Notes: generated by a model from the sequence alone, not told the origin. DNA of 64,000 nucleotides from JBDTCS01 sp039923455 (GCA_039923455.1 JBDTCS010000080.1:1-64000); one strand, 5' to 3'. Positions 45,831 to 55,721 are shown, numbered from the stretch's first letter. Numbers and translations: made by a program.

Positions 45831-46817
45831 ATGCCGATAGCACTATCGACTTGGAAGCACGGATTTGAACCGAACCGTATCACCTACGAAGCTCTCGCGG
45901 CGGGACGTTCGTCGCTCGATGCAGTGGAGTTCGGTGCAAAATATTGCGAGGCCGATCTGACCTGTATGTCGGTGGGCCGCGGTTCGATACCGGATGACAT
46001 AGGCAAGCTTAGTCTTGATGCTTCGATCATGTCACATGATGGTTCGTGCGGATCGGTTGCCTTCGTGCAGCATTATCTCCACGTCATTTCGATCGCTCGA
46101 CGAGTGATGGAACGTACACCTCACATCATGCTTGCCGGTGAAGGTGCCGAGCTATTCGCTATGCGCGAAGGATTTCCACGCGAGGATCTTATCACCGAAC
46201 GTGCTCGTACACTGTACGAACGTTGGCAGGCGCAGCCGAATAAACTTCGCGTTAGGTTACGTCGAGCCGGTGAAGGTGAACATGAATACGTTTTTGAAGA
46301 AACGGACGAAGCCGGCACGCATGAAGAAATTCCGCGTGAAGCACTGGATCACTCGCGCAATGCATCACATGATACTATTGGATTATTGGGACTGGACAAT
46401 GAAGGCAAACTTGCTGGGGCTTGCACAACCTCCGGGCTCGCGTTTAAAATGCATGGACGCGTGGGTGATTCACCGATTATCGGCGCCGGACTCTATGTCG
46501 ATGGCGAGGTTGCCGGTGCGGTTGCGACGGGGATTGGTGAACTGATGATGCGAGCTTGCTCCGCTTTTCATATCGTCGAACAAATACGTCAAGGCGCCGA
46601 ACCCGCGCAAGCGTGTGAGGAGGCATTGCTCAGAATTCGAAAAGATAAACATCTCACCGATGACATGCAAGTCGGGGTGATGGTCATTCGTCGCGATGGT
46701 GTCTGGGCAGCGCGTGGGTTGCGTCCGGGGTTTCAGTTTGCCGCGGCAAGCAAAAAAATGGGCGGCGTCAATACACTCTATGACGCCAATTTTAATAGCT
46801 TCACACCTGCAACGTAA
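45831..46817 (+). CDS. Isoaspartyl peptidase/L-asparaginase family (N-terminal nucleophile hydrolase)
   Basis: 328 residues from ATG 45831. The autocleavage site is Asp181/Thr182 in NASHDTIGLLGLD; Thr182 becomes the nucleophile of the beta subunit. Other marks are the substrate-binding GRVGDSPIIGAGLYVDGEVA and GAVATGIGELMMR. The alpha part has SIMSHDGSCGSVAF. It resembles glycosylasparaginase/aspartylglucosaminidase more than plant-type asparaginase, judged from GKLSLDASIM and the DSP loop. It removes asparagine-linked or isoaspartyl groups. No signal peptide. The stop is 3 bp before the SDR gene. Confidence 0.88.
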   Translation: MPIALSTWKHGFEPNRITYEALAAGRSSLDAVEFGAKYCEADLTCMSVGRGSIPDDIGKLSLDASIMSHDGSCGSVAFVQHYLHVISIARRVMERTPHIMLAGEGAELFAMREGFPREDLITERARTLYERWQAQPNKLRVRLRRAGEGEHEYVFEETDEAGTHEEIPREALDHSRNASHDTIGLLGLDNEGKLAGACTTSGLAFKMHGRVGDSPIIGAGLYVDGEVAGAVATGIGELMMRACSAFHIVEQIRQGAEPAQACEEALLRIRKDKHLTDDMQVGVMVIRRDGVWAARGLRPGFQFAAASKKMGGVNTLYDANFNSFTPAT

Positions 46818-46820
46818 ACT

Positions 46821-47588
46821 ATGAGTGATCAGCCTCTTGCGGTTATTACCGGTGCAGGCCGCGGCATAGGTCGTGCGATTGCCGATGTATTTGCTGCTTC
46901 GGGAATTCGTGTTACACTTTGTGCACGCACACTTTCTGAGGTGGAATCCGTTGCAGAAAATATTCGGCTCAGTGGTGGTGAGGCATTTGCCCTCAGGTGT
47001 GACGTCAGTTCTGCCGAAAGTGTGAGAGCACTCCACGCAGAAATTTCTTCGACCGTCGGGCTCGCGTCGATACTCGTAAACAATGCCGGCATCGCTACTT
47101 CGGCAAAACTGGAAGCGACGAGTGATGAGCTTTGGGAGCAGACGATCGGTGTAAATCTTCGCGGACCGTTTCTGATGACGCGTGCTTTTGTACCGGATAT
47201 GCGAACACTCGGTGGTGGTAGGATTATCTCCATCGCATCCACGGCTGCACTCGAAGGTTTTCCTTATACATCGGCCTACACCGCATCGAAACACGGATTG
47301 CTTGGGCTCACTCGGGCTCTCGCGATAGAACTCCAACGCAGCAATATTTCCGCAAATGTGCTTTGCCCGGGATTCGTCCGAACCTCGATTCTGGAGGATA
47401 GCATTCGCAACATTGTCGCAAGGACAGGTAAATCTGAAGAGTCCGCAGAACAAGATCTGGCAAGGCTAAATAAGGAGGGGCGACTCATCGAGCCAATTGA
47501 GGTCGCAGAGGCCGCCTTGAAGCTCCTATTGCTTCCAAAAGAGACTACCGGCCTCGCTTTCGACCTCGACGGCAACGTGCTCGCGTAA
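46821..47588 (+). CDS. Short-chain dehydrogenase/reductase
   Basis: 255 residues, classical SDR: Rossmann TGAGRGIGRAIADV (NAD(P) binding), LVNNAGIATS, catalytic SIAST..Y..K with YTASKHGLLGLTRAL, and the FabG-like PGFVRTSI. NADP preference is suggested by CARTL at the end of the second strand. Could be a 3-oxoacyl-ACP reductase or another alcohol dehydrogenase; substrate not determinable. Three bases after the Ntn hydrolase, so co-transcribed. Confidence 0.88.
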   Translation: MSDQPLAVITGAGRGIGRAIADVFAASGIRVTLCARTLSEVESVAENIRLSGGEAFALRCDVSSAESVRALHAEISSTVGLASILVNNAGIATSAKLEATSDELWEQTIGVNLRGPFLMTRAFVPDMRTLGGGRIISIASTAALEGFPYTSAYTASKHGLLGLTRALAIELQRSNISANVLCPGFVRTSILEDSIRNIVARTGKSEESAEQDLARLNKEGRLIEPIEVAEAALKLLLLPKETTGLAFDLDGNVLA

Positions 47589-47770
47589 GGTGGCAGCTGG
47601 AAAGCATTTCGCCCTTGAGCCGGATTCGCGGGCAGAGATTTTTATTAATTCCGTATTAGCACCCTCTGAAACTGAACTCCTCGAATCCCGTATTACGTTG
47701 TAATAGCATCACTTGTTCAGCATTAGCTTCCGTTTTTTTTTGACACCACTTCGAAGGCGCAAGATATTAG

Positions 47771-49078
47771 TTGAGAGAAACATTTCAATACTCCGAGACC
47801 CACACGCCGCGAGAGAAAGCGGCACTCGTTACGATCATTACCAAGAGCGATGCGCTCGGCAGGCGTACCGCTGAAGAGCATCTCGAAGAGCTCGGTCTGT
47901 TGGCCGATACCGCCGGAGCGGATATTCTTCTCAAGATCACACAAGAGAGAGCCAAACCTGATGGCGCACTTTATCTCGGCAAAGGAAAAGTCGAAGAGTT
48001 GAAGACGCACGTCGAGATGTTGGGCCTTCAGATCGTGATTTTCGATGATGATCTTTCTCCTGTCCAGATCCGAAATTTAGAGAAGGAGCTTGGTGTCAAA
48101 ATTCTTGATCGCTCGGCGCTCATTCTCGACATCTTCGCATCGCGTGCAAGAACACGTGAAGCCAAAACGCAGATCGAACTTGCGCAGCTTGAGTATTTGC
48201 TGCCACGTCTTACTCGTGCATGGACACATCTATCCAAACAATTCGGCGGCATCGGCACAAAAGGTCCCGGTGAAACACAGATCGAAACCGATCGACGAAT
48301 GATCGGTGTGCGGATCTCGCATCTGAAAGAGAAGCTTCTCGATATCGAGCAACAACAAAAGACGAGGCGCTTGAGCCGCAATGAAGAGCTATCACGCGTT
48401 GCACTCGTAGGTTATACGAATGCCGGAAAATCTTCGCTGCTTAATGTGCTCGCGATCGACAAACGCTCCGAAGTATTTGTCGAAGATAGGCTTTTTGCTA
48501 CGCTCGATGCAACGACTCGCGCAGCCGAGCTTTCGCATGCGCGGAAAATACTCGTTACCGACACCGTAGGTTTTATTCGCAAACTTCCGGCAAAACTTGT
48601 TGCCTCGTTTCGCACAACGCTTTCGGAAGTTAAAGAAGCCGATATTCTTTTGCATGTCGTCGATGCCAGCAACTCGCAGTTCGAAGATCAGATCGATGTA
48701 GTAGATAAGACGCTTCGAGATCTCGGTGCCGATGATAAGCCTGTCATCATGGTTTTTAATAAGATCGATGCGATGACCGATGAAGATCGTGCTGCGACGC
48801 AGCATCTTCGTGTGCGATATCCGCACGCTGTTTTCATCAGCGCTGCGCGCGGAATTGGAATTGGTCAACTTAAAGACGAAATCGAAAAAGTGATCAGCGA
48901 AGGTTCGTTCGAGATCACCGTCGAAATTCCACTTACGCATTATGAGATCGCCTCACGCTTGCACGAACTCGGGCAAGTGAGCGAACGCATTTTCACCGAC
49001 ACACACGTGAGGCTCAAACTTCGTGTGCATATACGCAATAAAGAGCGCGTCGAGCGTTTGCTCGCAACCGCAGCCTAA
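47771..49078 (+). CDS. hflX: GTPase HflX
   Basis: 435 residues, starting with TTG at 47771. N-terminal HflX domain (TAGADILLKITQERAKPDGA, YLGKGKVEEL), the glycine-rich FGGIGTKGPGETQIETDRR of the subdomain linker, P-loop GYTNAGKSSLLN, DTVGFIRKLP and MVFNKIDA (G4). It binds the 50S subunit and splits stalled or hibernating 70S ribosomes, especially in heat. The TTG start is an unusual choice but the N-terminus fits the family from there; no ATG alternative upstream is in frame. Confidence 0.93.
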   Translation: MRETFQYSETHTPREKAALVTIITKSDALGRRTAEEHLEELGLLADTAGADILLKITQERAKPDGALYLGKGKVEELKTHVEMLGLQIVIFDDDLSPVQIRNLEKELGVKILDRSALILDIFASRARTREAKTQIELAQLEYLLPRLTRAWTHLSKQFGGIGTKGPGETQIETDRRMIGVRISHLKEKLLDIEQQQKTRRLSRNEELSRVALVGYTNAGKSSLLNVLAIDKRSEVFVEDRLFATLDATTRAAELSHARKILVTDTVGFIRKLPAKLVASFRTTLSEVKEADILLHVVDASNSQFEDQIDVVDKTLRDLGADDKPVIMVFNKIDAMTDEDRAATQHLRVRYPHAVFISAARGIGIGQLKDEIEKVISEGSFEITVEIPLTHYEIASRLHELGQVSERIFTDTHVRLKLRVHIRNKERVERLLATAA

Positions 49079-49096
49079 GTATCCATACACAAAAAT

Positions 49097-49519
49097 ATGA
49101 AAGCATCACTTCGACTTGATCACGATCTGAGGTTTATCGGCAGAAGCGAGACCGGTCATGAGACAGCATTCGATACTACCGTTGCCGGTGGCGGCTCAGA
49201 CTCCGCCGGGAGTCCGATGGAGATCTTGCTCGAAGCCGCGAGCGCATGCGCATCGATGGATGTATTGATCATTCTGAGAAAAAAGCGCAGAACCGTCACG
49301 GCGCTAAACATCGAACTCGATTCCGAACGGGCAACGACGCATCCAAAAGTGTTTGTGAAGATACACATGTCATTTAAGGTGACGAGCCCGGACGCTACGC
49401 AAGAAGAACTTGAGCGGGCGGTCGATCTTTCCATGACAACCTATTGTAGTGTCGGCGGGTCGTTGCGTAAGGGTGGCTGCGACATCACTTGGGACGCGCA
49501 GATCATTCGGCCAGACTGA
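49097..49519 (+). CDS. OsmC family protein
   Basis: 140 residues. OsmC/Ohr-like fold with the nucleophilic cysteine region LEAASACASMDVLIILRKKR and the second cysteine in TYCSVGGSLRKGGCDITW; the peroxide-reducing pair is plausible (YhfA-like subfamily rather than Ohr, from the YCSVGGSL motif). It lies 18 bp after hflX, so it is probably in the same stress-linked transcript. Confidence 0.88.
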   Translation: MKASLRLDHDLRFIGRSETGHETAFDTTVAGGGSDSAGSPMEILLEAASACASMDVLIILRKKRRTVTALNIELDSERATTHPKVFVKIHMSFKVTSPDATQEELERAVDLSMTTYCSVGGSLRKGGCDITWDAQIIRPD

Positions 49520-49596
49520 GCATTACGGTTCGCCAGTTTATCTCTCTCTTCTTTTTCAACTCTCGATTTGGACTGATCACTCAAATAATTCAACAA

Positions 49597-49604
49597 TATA
49601 TTCG
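49597..49604 (+). promoter_or_regulatory. Candidate -7/-10 box TATATTCG before the TonB receptor
   Basis: Same octamer as at 51952 and 31945 (minus), 46 bp before the start at 49650. The -33 region is unconvincing. Confidence 0.3.
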
Positions 49605-49649
49605 CTTGAGCTTATGGCCTTAGCGGTCTCTCTCCTTGACATTTCCGAA

Positions 49650-51890
49650 ATGAGAGTAGCAACGCTTACCTTACTTTTGCTTGTAGTATTATCCCTCACG
49701 GGCGAAGCAGCCGCGCAAACGGATAGCTTGCAAAGTCGGAGCGAGACCATCCGAGGTAAGGTGGTCAGCGTGCAATCGCACCTTCCGATACCACGCGCAC
49801 GCGTGGCTATCGAAGGGACGAAGCTCGGTGCGATCGCTTCGGAAGAAGGCGAGTATCGCATTGCGAAAGTACCGGTTGGTCACTACACACTTCGCGCATC
49901 GTCGACAGGATACACGCAGGCGACGCAAGAGGTCGTTGTGCGTTCGGCACATCAAGTCGTGCTCGATTTTGAATTAGCAGAAAAAGCCGTTCAAGGTGAT
50001 ACGCTGACTGTTGTCGGTTCTGAAGCACTCGCTACGATCAACCGCATTGCTGTCGTCAGTGCAACACCATTCAGCGTTGAAGATGTGAACCGTTACGCTG
50101 CGGCGTTTCAGGATCCCTCACGCATGGCGGAGAATTTTGCAGGAGTCTTTGGTCGAGGTACGTCCAACAATTATATCGTTGTGCGTGGTGGATCGCCGAG
50201 TGAGTTGCTTTGGCGATTGGATGGTATTGATATACCAAATCCGAATCACTTCGGTAAAAGCGGATCGAGTGGCGGACTGATCAGCGCGATCAATAGCGCA
50301 ACACTTGGGAACAGCGATTTTTTTACGGGCGCATTCCCAGCCGAATACGGCACACGACTCAGTGCGGTCTTTGATCTACACACGCGTAACGGCAATACCG
50401 AACGACCTGAAGGCCGAGCGGAGATCAGTTTGAATGGGCTGGAAGCTTTAGGTGAAGCACCGCTTCCGGGTATTGCGGGCGGTTCGGTACTTGTGGGCTA
50501 TCGCCACTCGACGCTTAGCGTGCTGCGTCAGATCGGACTCTTGAACTATGAAAAGCTTCCGAACTTTGATGATGCCTCGATGAAGCTACATGTTCCGATC
50601 GGTAGTTACGATGAGATTAATGGCACCGGATTATGGGGCACCGCAGCTCTGGACATAAAGAACAGCACGGATCAAGAGCTCGGTGCGGGCTCCGGAATTC
50701 TGGTGGGTGGTCTCGATTGGCAGCACATTTTTTCTTCTGAGGTAATAAGTCATTTGCGGATTAATCACGTCGAGAATAGATTTGATGAAGGGTTGGGTGA
50801 CGGAACAGAGCGGACCAAGATAGCTTACAATACTGCAAAAGCGGAGCTCACGTTCACACCGAGTCTCGTGCATAGTTTTGAGATCGGCGCAACTGCACAG
50901 CACGCAATATTTGATCTGAGTCAGAGTGGTGCGCGTGTCTTTGACACCTCGCAGCATGCCAACTTTTACATGGCGTATCTAAATTGGAATTGGCACGTGC
51001 TTCCGCAACTCACGCTCAATTCCGGAATCTACAGCCAATTTATTTCTCTGGATACCGGCAGTTCTTATGAGCCACGCGTTTCTCTGGAATGGGCACCGAG
51101 TGAGGAACATGCATTCGCGATTGCGTTCGGAGTGCATCGTCAGCCGGAGCCAATCGAGTTCACGCAAGCGCTGCATTATGTCGCAGGTTATACCTATCGA
51201 CCTGAACCAGACTTAATGCTTAAGGCAGAAGCATACCTGAAAGATTATTCTCATGTTCCCGTGCATCGGTACTCGCTGGATAGTTACTCATATCTCAACG
51301 AAGGATTTGCACAACGAAGGGATAACGCAAGCACGATAAGCACCGGCGTTGGGCGAGCATACGGTGCGGAGTTCACGCTGCTCAAACATTATGCTTCAGG
51401 TTATTATGTTACAGCAACGGCATCGCTTGTCCGGCAGGAGTTTGCAGGTTCGGATAACATCTGGCACTTTGGTTCATTCGACAATCGGTATATCCTAAAT
51501 CTTGTTTCGGGTTATGATATTGCGCTCAGCACATCATCGACGCTCACACTTAGCGAAAAATTTACTGTCGCCGGTGGCGGAATGTACACACCGATCGATC
51601 TCGTCGCTTCACAAACGATTGGCCGAGAGGTCGCGGATTCCAGCAACGCTTATGGTGCGCGCAATCCCGCATACGTACGTCTTGACGTGAACGCGGAATT
51701 CAGATTCAATTGGAGCGCCTCCGCACTCACGCTCTATGTGTCGATACTGAATGCACTGAATATTAAGAATATCACCAGCCGCTACTACGAGGAGACATTC
51801 GATCCGATCCGTGGAGGTGTGATCGGCAGCATTCATGAAGATTCGGATCTGCCTATTCTCCCAATCGTTGGAATTCGATTCGAATTCTAA
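49650..51890 (+). CDS. TonB-dependent receptor
   Basis: 746 residues from ATG 49650, which begins signal MRVATLTLLLLVVLSLTGEA; the open frame upstream overlaps the osmC end and is not used. After the signal comes a carboxypeptidase-regulatory-like domain (about 25-110; TIRGKVVSVQ, EEGEYRIAKVPVGHYTLRAS), then a plug with NNYIVVRGGSPSELLWRLDG (conserved DG loop) and a 22-strand barrel ending LPIVGIRFEF with terminal Phe. No TonB box was identified. Substrate unknown; the SusC-like extension is absent, so it is a smaller receptor. Confidence 0.9.
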   Translation: MRVATLTLLLLVVLSLTGEAAAQTDSLQSRSETIRGKVVSVQSHLPIPRARVAIEGTKLGAIASEEGEYRIAKVPVGHYTLRASSTGYTQATQEVVVRSAHQVVLDFELAEKAVQGDTLTVVGSEALATINRIAVVSATPFSVEDVNRYAAAFQDPSRMAENFAGVFGRGTSNNYIVVRGGSPSELLWRLDGIDIPNPNHFGKSGSSGGLISAINSATLGNSDFFTGAFPAEYGTRLSAVFDLHTRNGNTERPEGRAEISLNGLEALGEAPLPGIAGGSVLVGYRHSTLSVLRQIGLLNYEKLPNFDDASMKLHVPIGSYDEINGTGLWGTAALDIKNSTDQELGAGSGILVGGLDWQHIFSSEVISHLRINHVENRFDEGLGDGTERTKIAYNTAKAELTFTPSLVHSFEIGATAQHAIFDLSQSGARVFDTSQHANFYMAYLNWNWHVLPQLTLNSGIYSQFISLDTGSSYEPRVSLEWAPSEEHAFAIAFGVHRQPEPIEFTQALHYVAGYTYRPEPDLMLKAEAYLKDYSHVPVHRYSLDSYSYLNEGFAQRRDNASTISTGVGRAYGAEFTLLKHYASGYYVTATASLVRQEFAGSDNIWHFGSFDNRYILNLVSGYDIALSTSSTLTLSEKFTVAGGGMYTPIDLVASQTIGREVADSSNAYGARNPAYVRLDVNAEFRFNWSASALTLYVSILNALNIKNITSRYYEETFDPIRGGVIGSIHEDSDLPILPIVGIRFEF

Positions 51891-51929
51891 AGTGCATTCC
51901 AAACAGTTTTGCACGAAAGGAGGTCTCGG

Positions 51930-51959
51930 TAGACAAGTACAAATTTCTTAGTATATTCG
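51930..51959 (+). promoter_or_regulatory. Candidate promoter of mscL
   Basis: TAGACA (51930-51935), 16 bp, TATATT within TATATTCG (51952-51959), about 40 bp before the ATG. Resembles both a sigma70 pair and the TATATTCG octamer seen elsewhere. Confidence 0.4.
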
Positions 51960-51996
51960 CGTTGAGTGTTGTCTCATCACCAATTCAGAACTAAGC

Positions 51997-52398
51997 ATGA
52001 TCAAGCAATTCAAATTGTTTCTCACAAGTACTAATGCCTTGGCCTTAGCCGTCGGCGTAATTATCGGCGCAGCTACAGGCAAGGTTGTCTCGGCGGTTGT
52101 CGGAGATCTCTTGATGCCGATCATTAGTCTGATCTTACCAGCCGGCGATTGGCGTAACGCAGAGTTCATCCTCAAATCGACCACGGATGCAGCTGGAAAG
52201 GTAAGTGTCACGTCGATCAAGTATGGCGATCTCGCCGGTACCGTAATTGATTTCCTAGTCATCGCGTATATCGTCTACCTGATCGCGAAGTCATTTATTC
52301 CTAAGGTTGTTCCTGCTGCTACGAAGGTCTGCCCGGAATGTTTAGAAGTTGTACCACTCGCAGCGCGCAAGTGCAAATCGTGTGGCTCACCGGTTTAA
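51997..52398 (+). CDS. mscL: Large-conductance mechanosensitive channel MscL with zinc-ribbon tail
   Basis: 133 residues. First helix ALALAVGVIIGAATGKVVSA, LLMPIISLILP, second helix VIDFLVIAYIVYLIAKSF: the MscL layout. After the second helix the usual charged cytoplasmic helix is replaced by a CxxC-x10-CxxC motif (Cys112, 115, 126, 129; CPECLEVVP, CKSCGS), a zinc-ribbon. It protects against hypoosmotic shock. Short terminator follows. Confidence 0.9.
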   Translation: MIKQFKLFLTSTNALALAVGVIIGAATGKVVSAVVGDLLMPIISLILPAGDWRNAEFILKSTTDAAGKVSVTSIKYGDLAGTVIDFLVIAYIVYLIAKSFIPKVVPAATKVCPECLEVVPLAARKCKSCGSPV

Positions 52399-52418
52399 CT
52401 ATGCCTCTTTAAAATGCA

Positions 52419-52450
52419 AAAGGGCCGCAACGATTGCGGCCCTTTTTTTT
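52419..52450 (+). terminator. Terminator after mscL
   Basis: AAGGGCCGCAA / TTGCGGCCCTT with a 3-nt loop and a following T run. Confidence 0.93.
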
Positions 52451-52474
52451 CTCCCACTTATTCATTCTAATCCC

Positions 52475-54322
52475 TTAAAGCTTTTCGAGTATCGCTTCAC
52501 GGATCGCGCGCTGCATTGGGGTTGCATCGGGATTCGGCTCGTAAGCGTGTGCCTCCTCTTTTGGCGAGCTTTCGCGTGCTGCATCAAGGTCAATCGTCAC
52601 GTCCATCGGCTTACCGCCACGTAAAATACCAAGCTTCACGCTCTTTGCATCACCCGGACTTGTGAGCTTGTCGAGATTTTCGAGTGATAGTTTTTCGCCA
52701 TTTATTGTCACGAGGTCGTCACCTGCTTGTAGACCTGCCTTCGCCAGCGCGCCCGAACTGCCAACATCGGCTAACGTAAGATTTCCTGTCGCGCTGTTGA
52801 TACCAATGCGTGTGGACTGATGCAGCTTCGCACCATTCGCCGTATCGACGACGGTTTTGCGTAGTCCCATCTTTGTCAAGTATGTTTCGAGGGGCAGCGA
52901 ATCTGTACCGGCAATATAGTGCGAATAAAAATCGGAAAGATCGGTACCGGAGAGTTTACTAATGTGCCCGATCAGATCAGCATCCTTAAATGTTTTGCCT
53001 TGCTTGGCTTCTTTGTTCAGTGCAAGCATGACATCATCGAGCGATTTCTTATTTTGCGTTTGCGTCCGGATTTCTATATCAAGCAACAATCCAACCAACG
53101 GGCCCTTCGTGTAAAAGAGCTCTGCATATTCCAGATCGAAAGCGCTCTCCATGATCGAAAGCTGCTCGAGCGAATACTCTCTCGCACCTTTGGCATAAAG
53201 CATCGCATTCAACCAGTTACGAATATCATCGTAGAAATTCCATGTCGGTACGATCTTCGCGCGGGTCAGAAGTGTGTGTGCGTAATAATCGGTGATACCT
53301 TCTGCGAGCCAAAGACTTGTCGTCTTAACGCGCTCCGTATAATCAAACGGACCGAGTAGCGACGAATGAATTCGCTTCACATTCCAAAGATGAAAAAATT
53401 CATGCGAGAGAATACTCAAGCCGAACGACTTGAAGGAATTCCACGGAAGATTCACGAGTAAATAATCGCTTGAGTTCGCATGCTCCAGAGCACCTTGTGC
53501 GCCGGAAGGCAAATTAAAAACGGTCGGTGCGTATATCAAGAATGTGTAATGCTTGAACGGAGTATCATGGAAGAACTCCGTCTCGGCACGCACAATTTGT
53601 TTTGTATATTCGGCTAAAGAATCCATCGGAAACGGACGGCTGCTCACAAGTACAACATCGTATTTTGCTGTGCCTTCATCAAATGTGCGCGTCTGAAATT
53701 GTGGGCCCGCCATGATGGGTGCATCGACGAGTTCATCGTAGTCTTTTGCGACGAAATCAATGTGCCGAAATTCCCCGGCCTGTTCCGGCAACTTGGATGG
53801 AGCCGGGTCGAGTGCAGTAGCAAGATGCCAAGCTTCAGGCTTACTATAATGTACTGTTGCCGGCCACCCTTTGTGATCGTTCAAATACCCGAATAGACAT
53901 GTTGCGTTCGCAAAAAAGAATGCCGAGTCCATGTTCGCCATACCAAAATAGAGACTCGTCGTATCCTTATGACTGTCCAGAATATCGTAGGATATCTCCG
54001 CAAGATGTTGCGCACCCGCAATCTCCCAACGATCATCGTTGATGCGCTTGATACTTAGTGCTTTGCCCTTCTCATCCATTGCAGTAATGCCGTGCACATA
54101 CAGGCCATAATGCGTGACGCTATACGCACCCGGCGCCCAGACAGGCATTTGAAACGAGGCAGTCGAAGCACCGGCACCAGTCGGACGAAGCGTGACGTGC
54201 ACATAATGCTTTGCCGTTTCATGCAGATCGACTGTATAGTTCAATCGCTGAGCGCGAGTGAGGCCGTTCATCGAAACGGAGAAGAGTAGGAAAAAAGCGA
54301 GTAACTGGTACTTTGGTCTCAT
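52475..54322 (-). CDS. M61-family metallopeptidase with PDZ domain
   Basis: 615 residues from ATG 54322, chosen for signal peptide MRPKYQLLAFFLLFSVSMNG. N-terminal beta-domain, then zinc site H307-E308-x-x-H311 in LSHEFFHLWNVKRIHS and the third ligand Glu in LWLAEGITDYYA. A PDZ domain near the end contains GLQAGDDLVTINGEKL. M61 enzymes are glycyl aminopeptidases; this exported one probably trims secreted peptides. It is at the end of the leftward pterin/redox cluster, though its own promoter is possible. Confidence 0.92.
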   Translation of the reverse strand: MRPKYQLLAFFLLFSVSMNGLTRAQRLNYTVDLHETAKHYVHVTLRPTGAGASTASFQMPVWAPGAYSVTHYGLYVHGITAMDEKGKALSIKRINDDRWEIAGAQHLAEISYDILDSHKDTTSLYFGMANMDSAFFFANATCLFGYLNDHKGWPATVHYSKPEAWHLATALDPAPSKLPEQAGEFRHIDFVAKDYDELVDAPIMAGPQFQTRTFDEGTAKYDVVLVSSRPFPMDSLAEYTKQIVRAETEFFHDTPFKHYTFLIYAPTVFNLPSGAQGALEHANSSDYLLVNLPWNSFKSFGLSILSHEFFHLWNVKRIHSSLLGPFDYTERVKTTSLWLAEGITDYYAHTLLTRAKIVPTWNFYDDIRNWLNAMLYAKGAREYSLEQLSIMESAFDLEYAELFYTKGPLVGLLLDIEIRTQTQNKKSLDDVMLALNKEAKQGKTFKDADLIGHISKLSGTDLSDFYSHYIAGTDSLPLETYLTKMGLRKTVVDTANGAKLHQSTRIGINSATGNLTLADVGSSGALAKAGLQAGDDLVTINGEKLSLENLDKLTSPGDAKSVKLGILRGGKPMDVTIDLDAARESSPKEEAHAYEPNPDATPMQRAIREAILEKL

Positions 54323-54459
54323 AACAAAAGAAAATATATGCGCAATACAGGGATGCGCAAAAATTACCGAGTGCAGAAGAGTAGCCACTACTGACGAAAT
54401 AGGATCGGAAATTGTTTCAGCAATCTACCCCCGAAATGTAGTAACGTCCTAGAGCAAGA

Positions 54460-55149
54460 TTAAGAAAGTTTGGCTCCGATGAGCGTCATGAATTCCGCCC
54501 GAGTCTGTGACTCCTTGAACGATCCAAGCATCGTGCTCGTAACCGTCAGAGAGTTTTGCTTTTCGACACCACGCATCATCATACACATGTGCCTCGCTTC
54601 GCAAACAACTGCCACTCCTTGCGGATCAAGGTATTTTTGGATCGTGTCCGCTATTTCTCGAGTCATGCGTTCCTGTACCTGCAATCTGCGACTGAACACG
54701 TCGACAATACGCGGTAACTTTGAAAGTCCGACGATACGGCCTTTCGGAATGTAGGCAATATGTGCACGACCGAAGAATGGCAGCAAATGATGCTCGCACA
54801 TCGAGAAGAAATCGATGTCTTTGACGATCACCATTTCGTCATACGGTTCTTCGAAGATGGCACCGTTGAGCACCTTCTCGATATCCATCGTATAGCCACT
54901 CGTCAGAAACTCCGCAGCTTTGGCAGCACGATGTGGCGTGCGTCGAAGTCCGACACGCGTCGGATCCTCTCCGATCTCTTCGAGCAATGCGTGATAGATT
55001 TTTCTCAGGGCTGGTGAGGAATCCACCTCCCCTTCAGCGGCTCCGCTAAAACACGTAGAAGATTCGATCGCATCGCGCCTCGCAGACGGGACGCCTGACA
55101 TATCCTCAGAACGTGAAGGCAAAACAGTAACTGGTGCCATATCGGTCAA
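54460..55149 (-). CDS. folE: GTP cyclohydrolase I
   Basis: 229 residues with a low-complexity N-terminal extension of about 45. Signature motifs: [20 protein letters not shown] (zinc Cys and His), [34 protein letters not shown] (second zinc cysteine and His). It converts GTP to dihydroneopterin triphosphate for folate, and here probably also for queuosine since the QueD-like gene is next. Confidence 0.95.
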   Translation of the reverse strand: MTDMAPVTVLPSRSEDMSGVPSARRDAIESSTCFSGAAEGEVDSSPALRKIYHALLEEIGEDPTRVGLRRTPHRAAKAAEFLTSGYTMDIEKVLNGAIFEEPYDEMVIVKDIDFFSMCEHHLLPFFGRAHIAYIPKGRIVGLSKLPRIVDVFSRRLQVQERMTREIADTIQKYLDPQGVAVVCEARHMCMMMRGVEKQNSLTVTSTMLGSFKESQTRAEFMTLIGAKLS

Positions 55150-55199
55150 AAATAAAAGAAAAAGTTGTAAATAGCTTGTGAGTACGTATTCGCTTCGAT

Positions 55200-55267
55200 C
55201 TATTTTACCGTGCGCTCTATTTTACCGTGCGCTCTATTTTACCGTGCACTCTATTTTACGCTGCGCT
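55200..55267. repeat. 17-bp tandem repeat across a stop codon (4 units)
   Basis: Units CTATTTTACCGTGCGCT; the fourth (55251-55267) contains the last codons and stop of the QueD-like gene, the other three follow it downstream. Units differ at one to three positions. Confidence 0.9.
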
Positions 55268-55721
55268 CACTATCGAGCATGGCTTTTTCGGAGAACTGTG
55301 GAATCCTGCCGACAGGTTCACCACGATACTCGACAAAATTATTCTCACTCTCGAATACTCTGATCGCGAACAACTTGCCATCCGTGATCGCCGGTTGCAG
55401 CATGCCCCAAAAGACGATCGCGATATTCTCGGCTGTCGGAATAATGCCTCGCAACTCCGGTACATCATGATTCAAATGCTTGTGATCGACTTTATCGATG
55501 ATGTGCTCATCCATCAATCTCGATAATTTTTTTAGGTCGATGACGTATCCGGTATCTTCGTGCGGCACACCCGCTACCGTGACTTCGATAGTATAGTTGT
55601 GCCCGTGACCTCGCGGATTGTTGCACTTATCAAATATTGCCTCGTTCTGCGCTTCCGAAAAGCCGGGGTTGTAGAGGCGATGCGCCGCCGAAAAATGTGC
55701 TTTGCGTGTGACGTAAACCAT
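55251..55721 (-). CDS. queD: 6-pyruvoyl-tetrahydropterin synthase family (QueD-like)
   Basis: 156 residues. Zinc histidines in FSAAHRLY and NPRGHGHNYTIEVTV; TGYVIDLKKL and KVDHKHLNHDVP complete the active site. It converts dihydroneopterin triphosphate to carboxy-tetrahydropterin (queuosine route) or tetrahydrobiopterin precursor; the two cannot be told apart here. Followed 101 bp later by folE and preceded by DUF3501. Confidence 0.88.
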   Translation of the reverse strand: MVYVTRKAHFSAAHRLYNPGFSEAQNEAIFDKCNNPRGHGHNYTIEVTVAGVPHEDTGYVIDLKKLSRLMDEHIIDKVDHKHLNHDVPELRGIIPTAENIAIVFWGMLQPAITDGKLFAIRVFESENNFVEYRGEPVGRIPQFSEKAMLDSERSVK

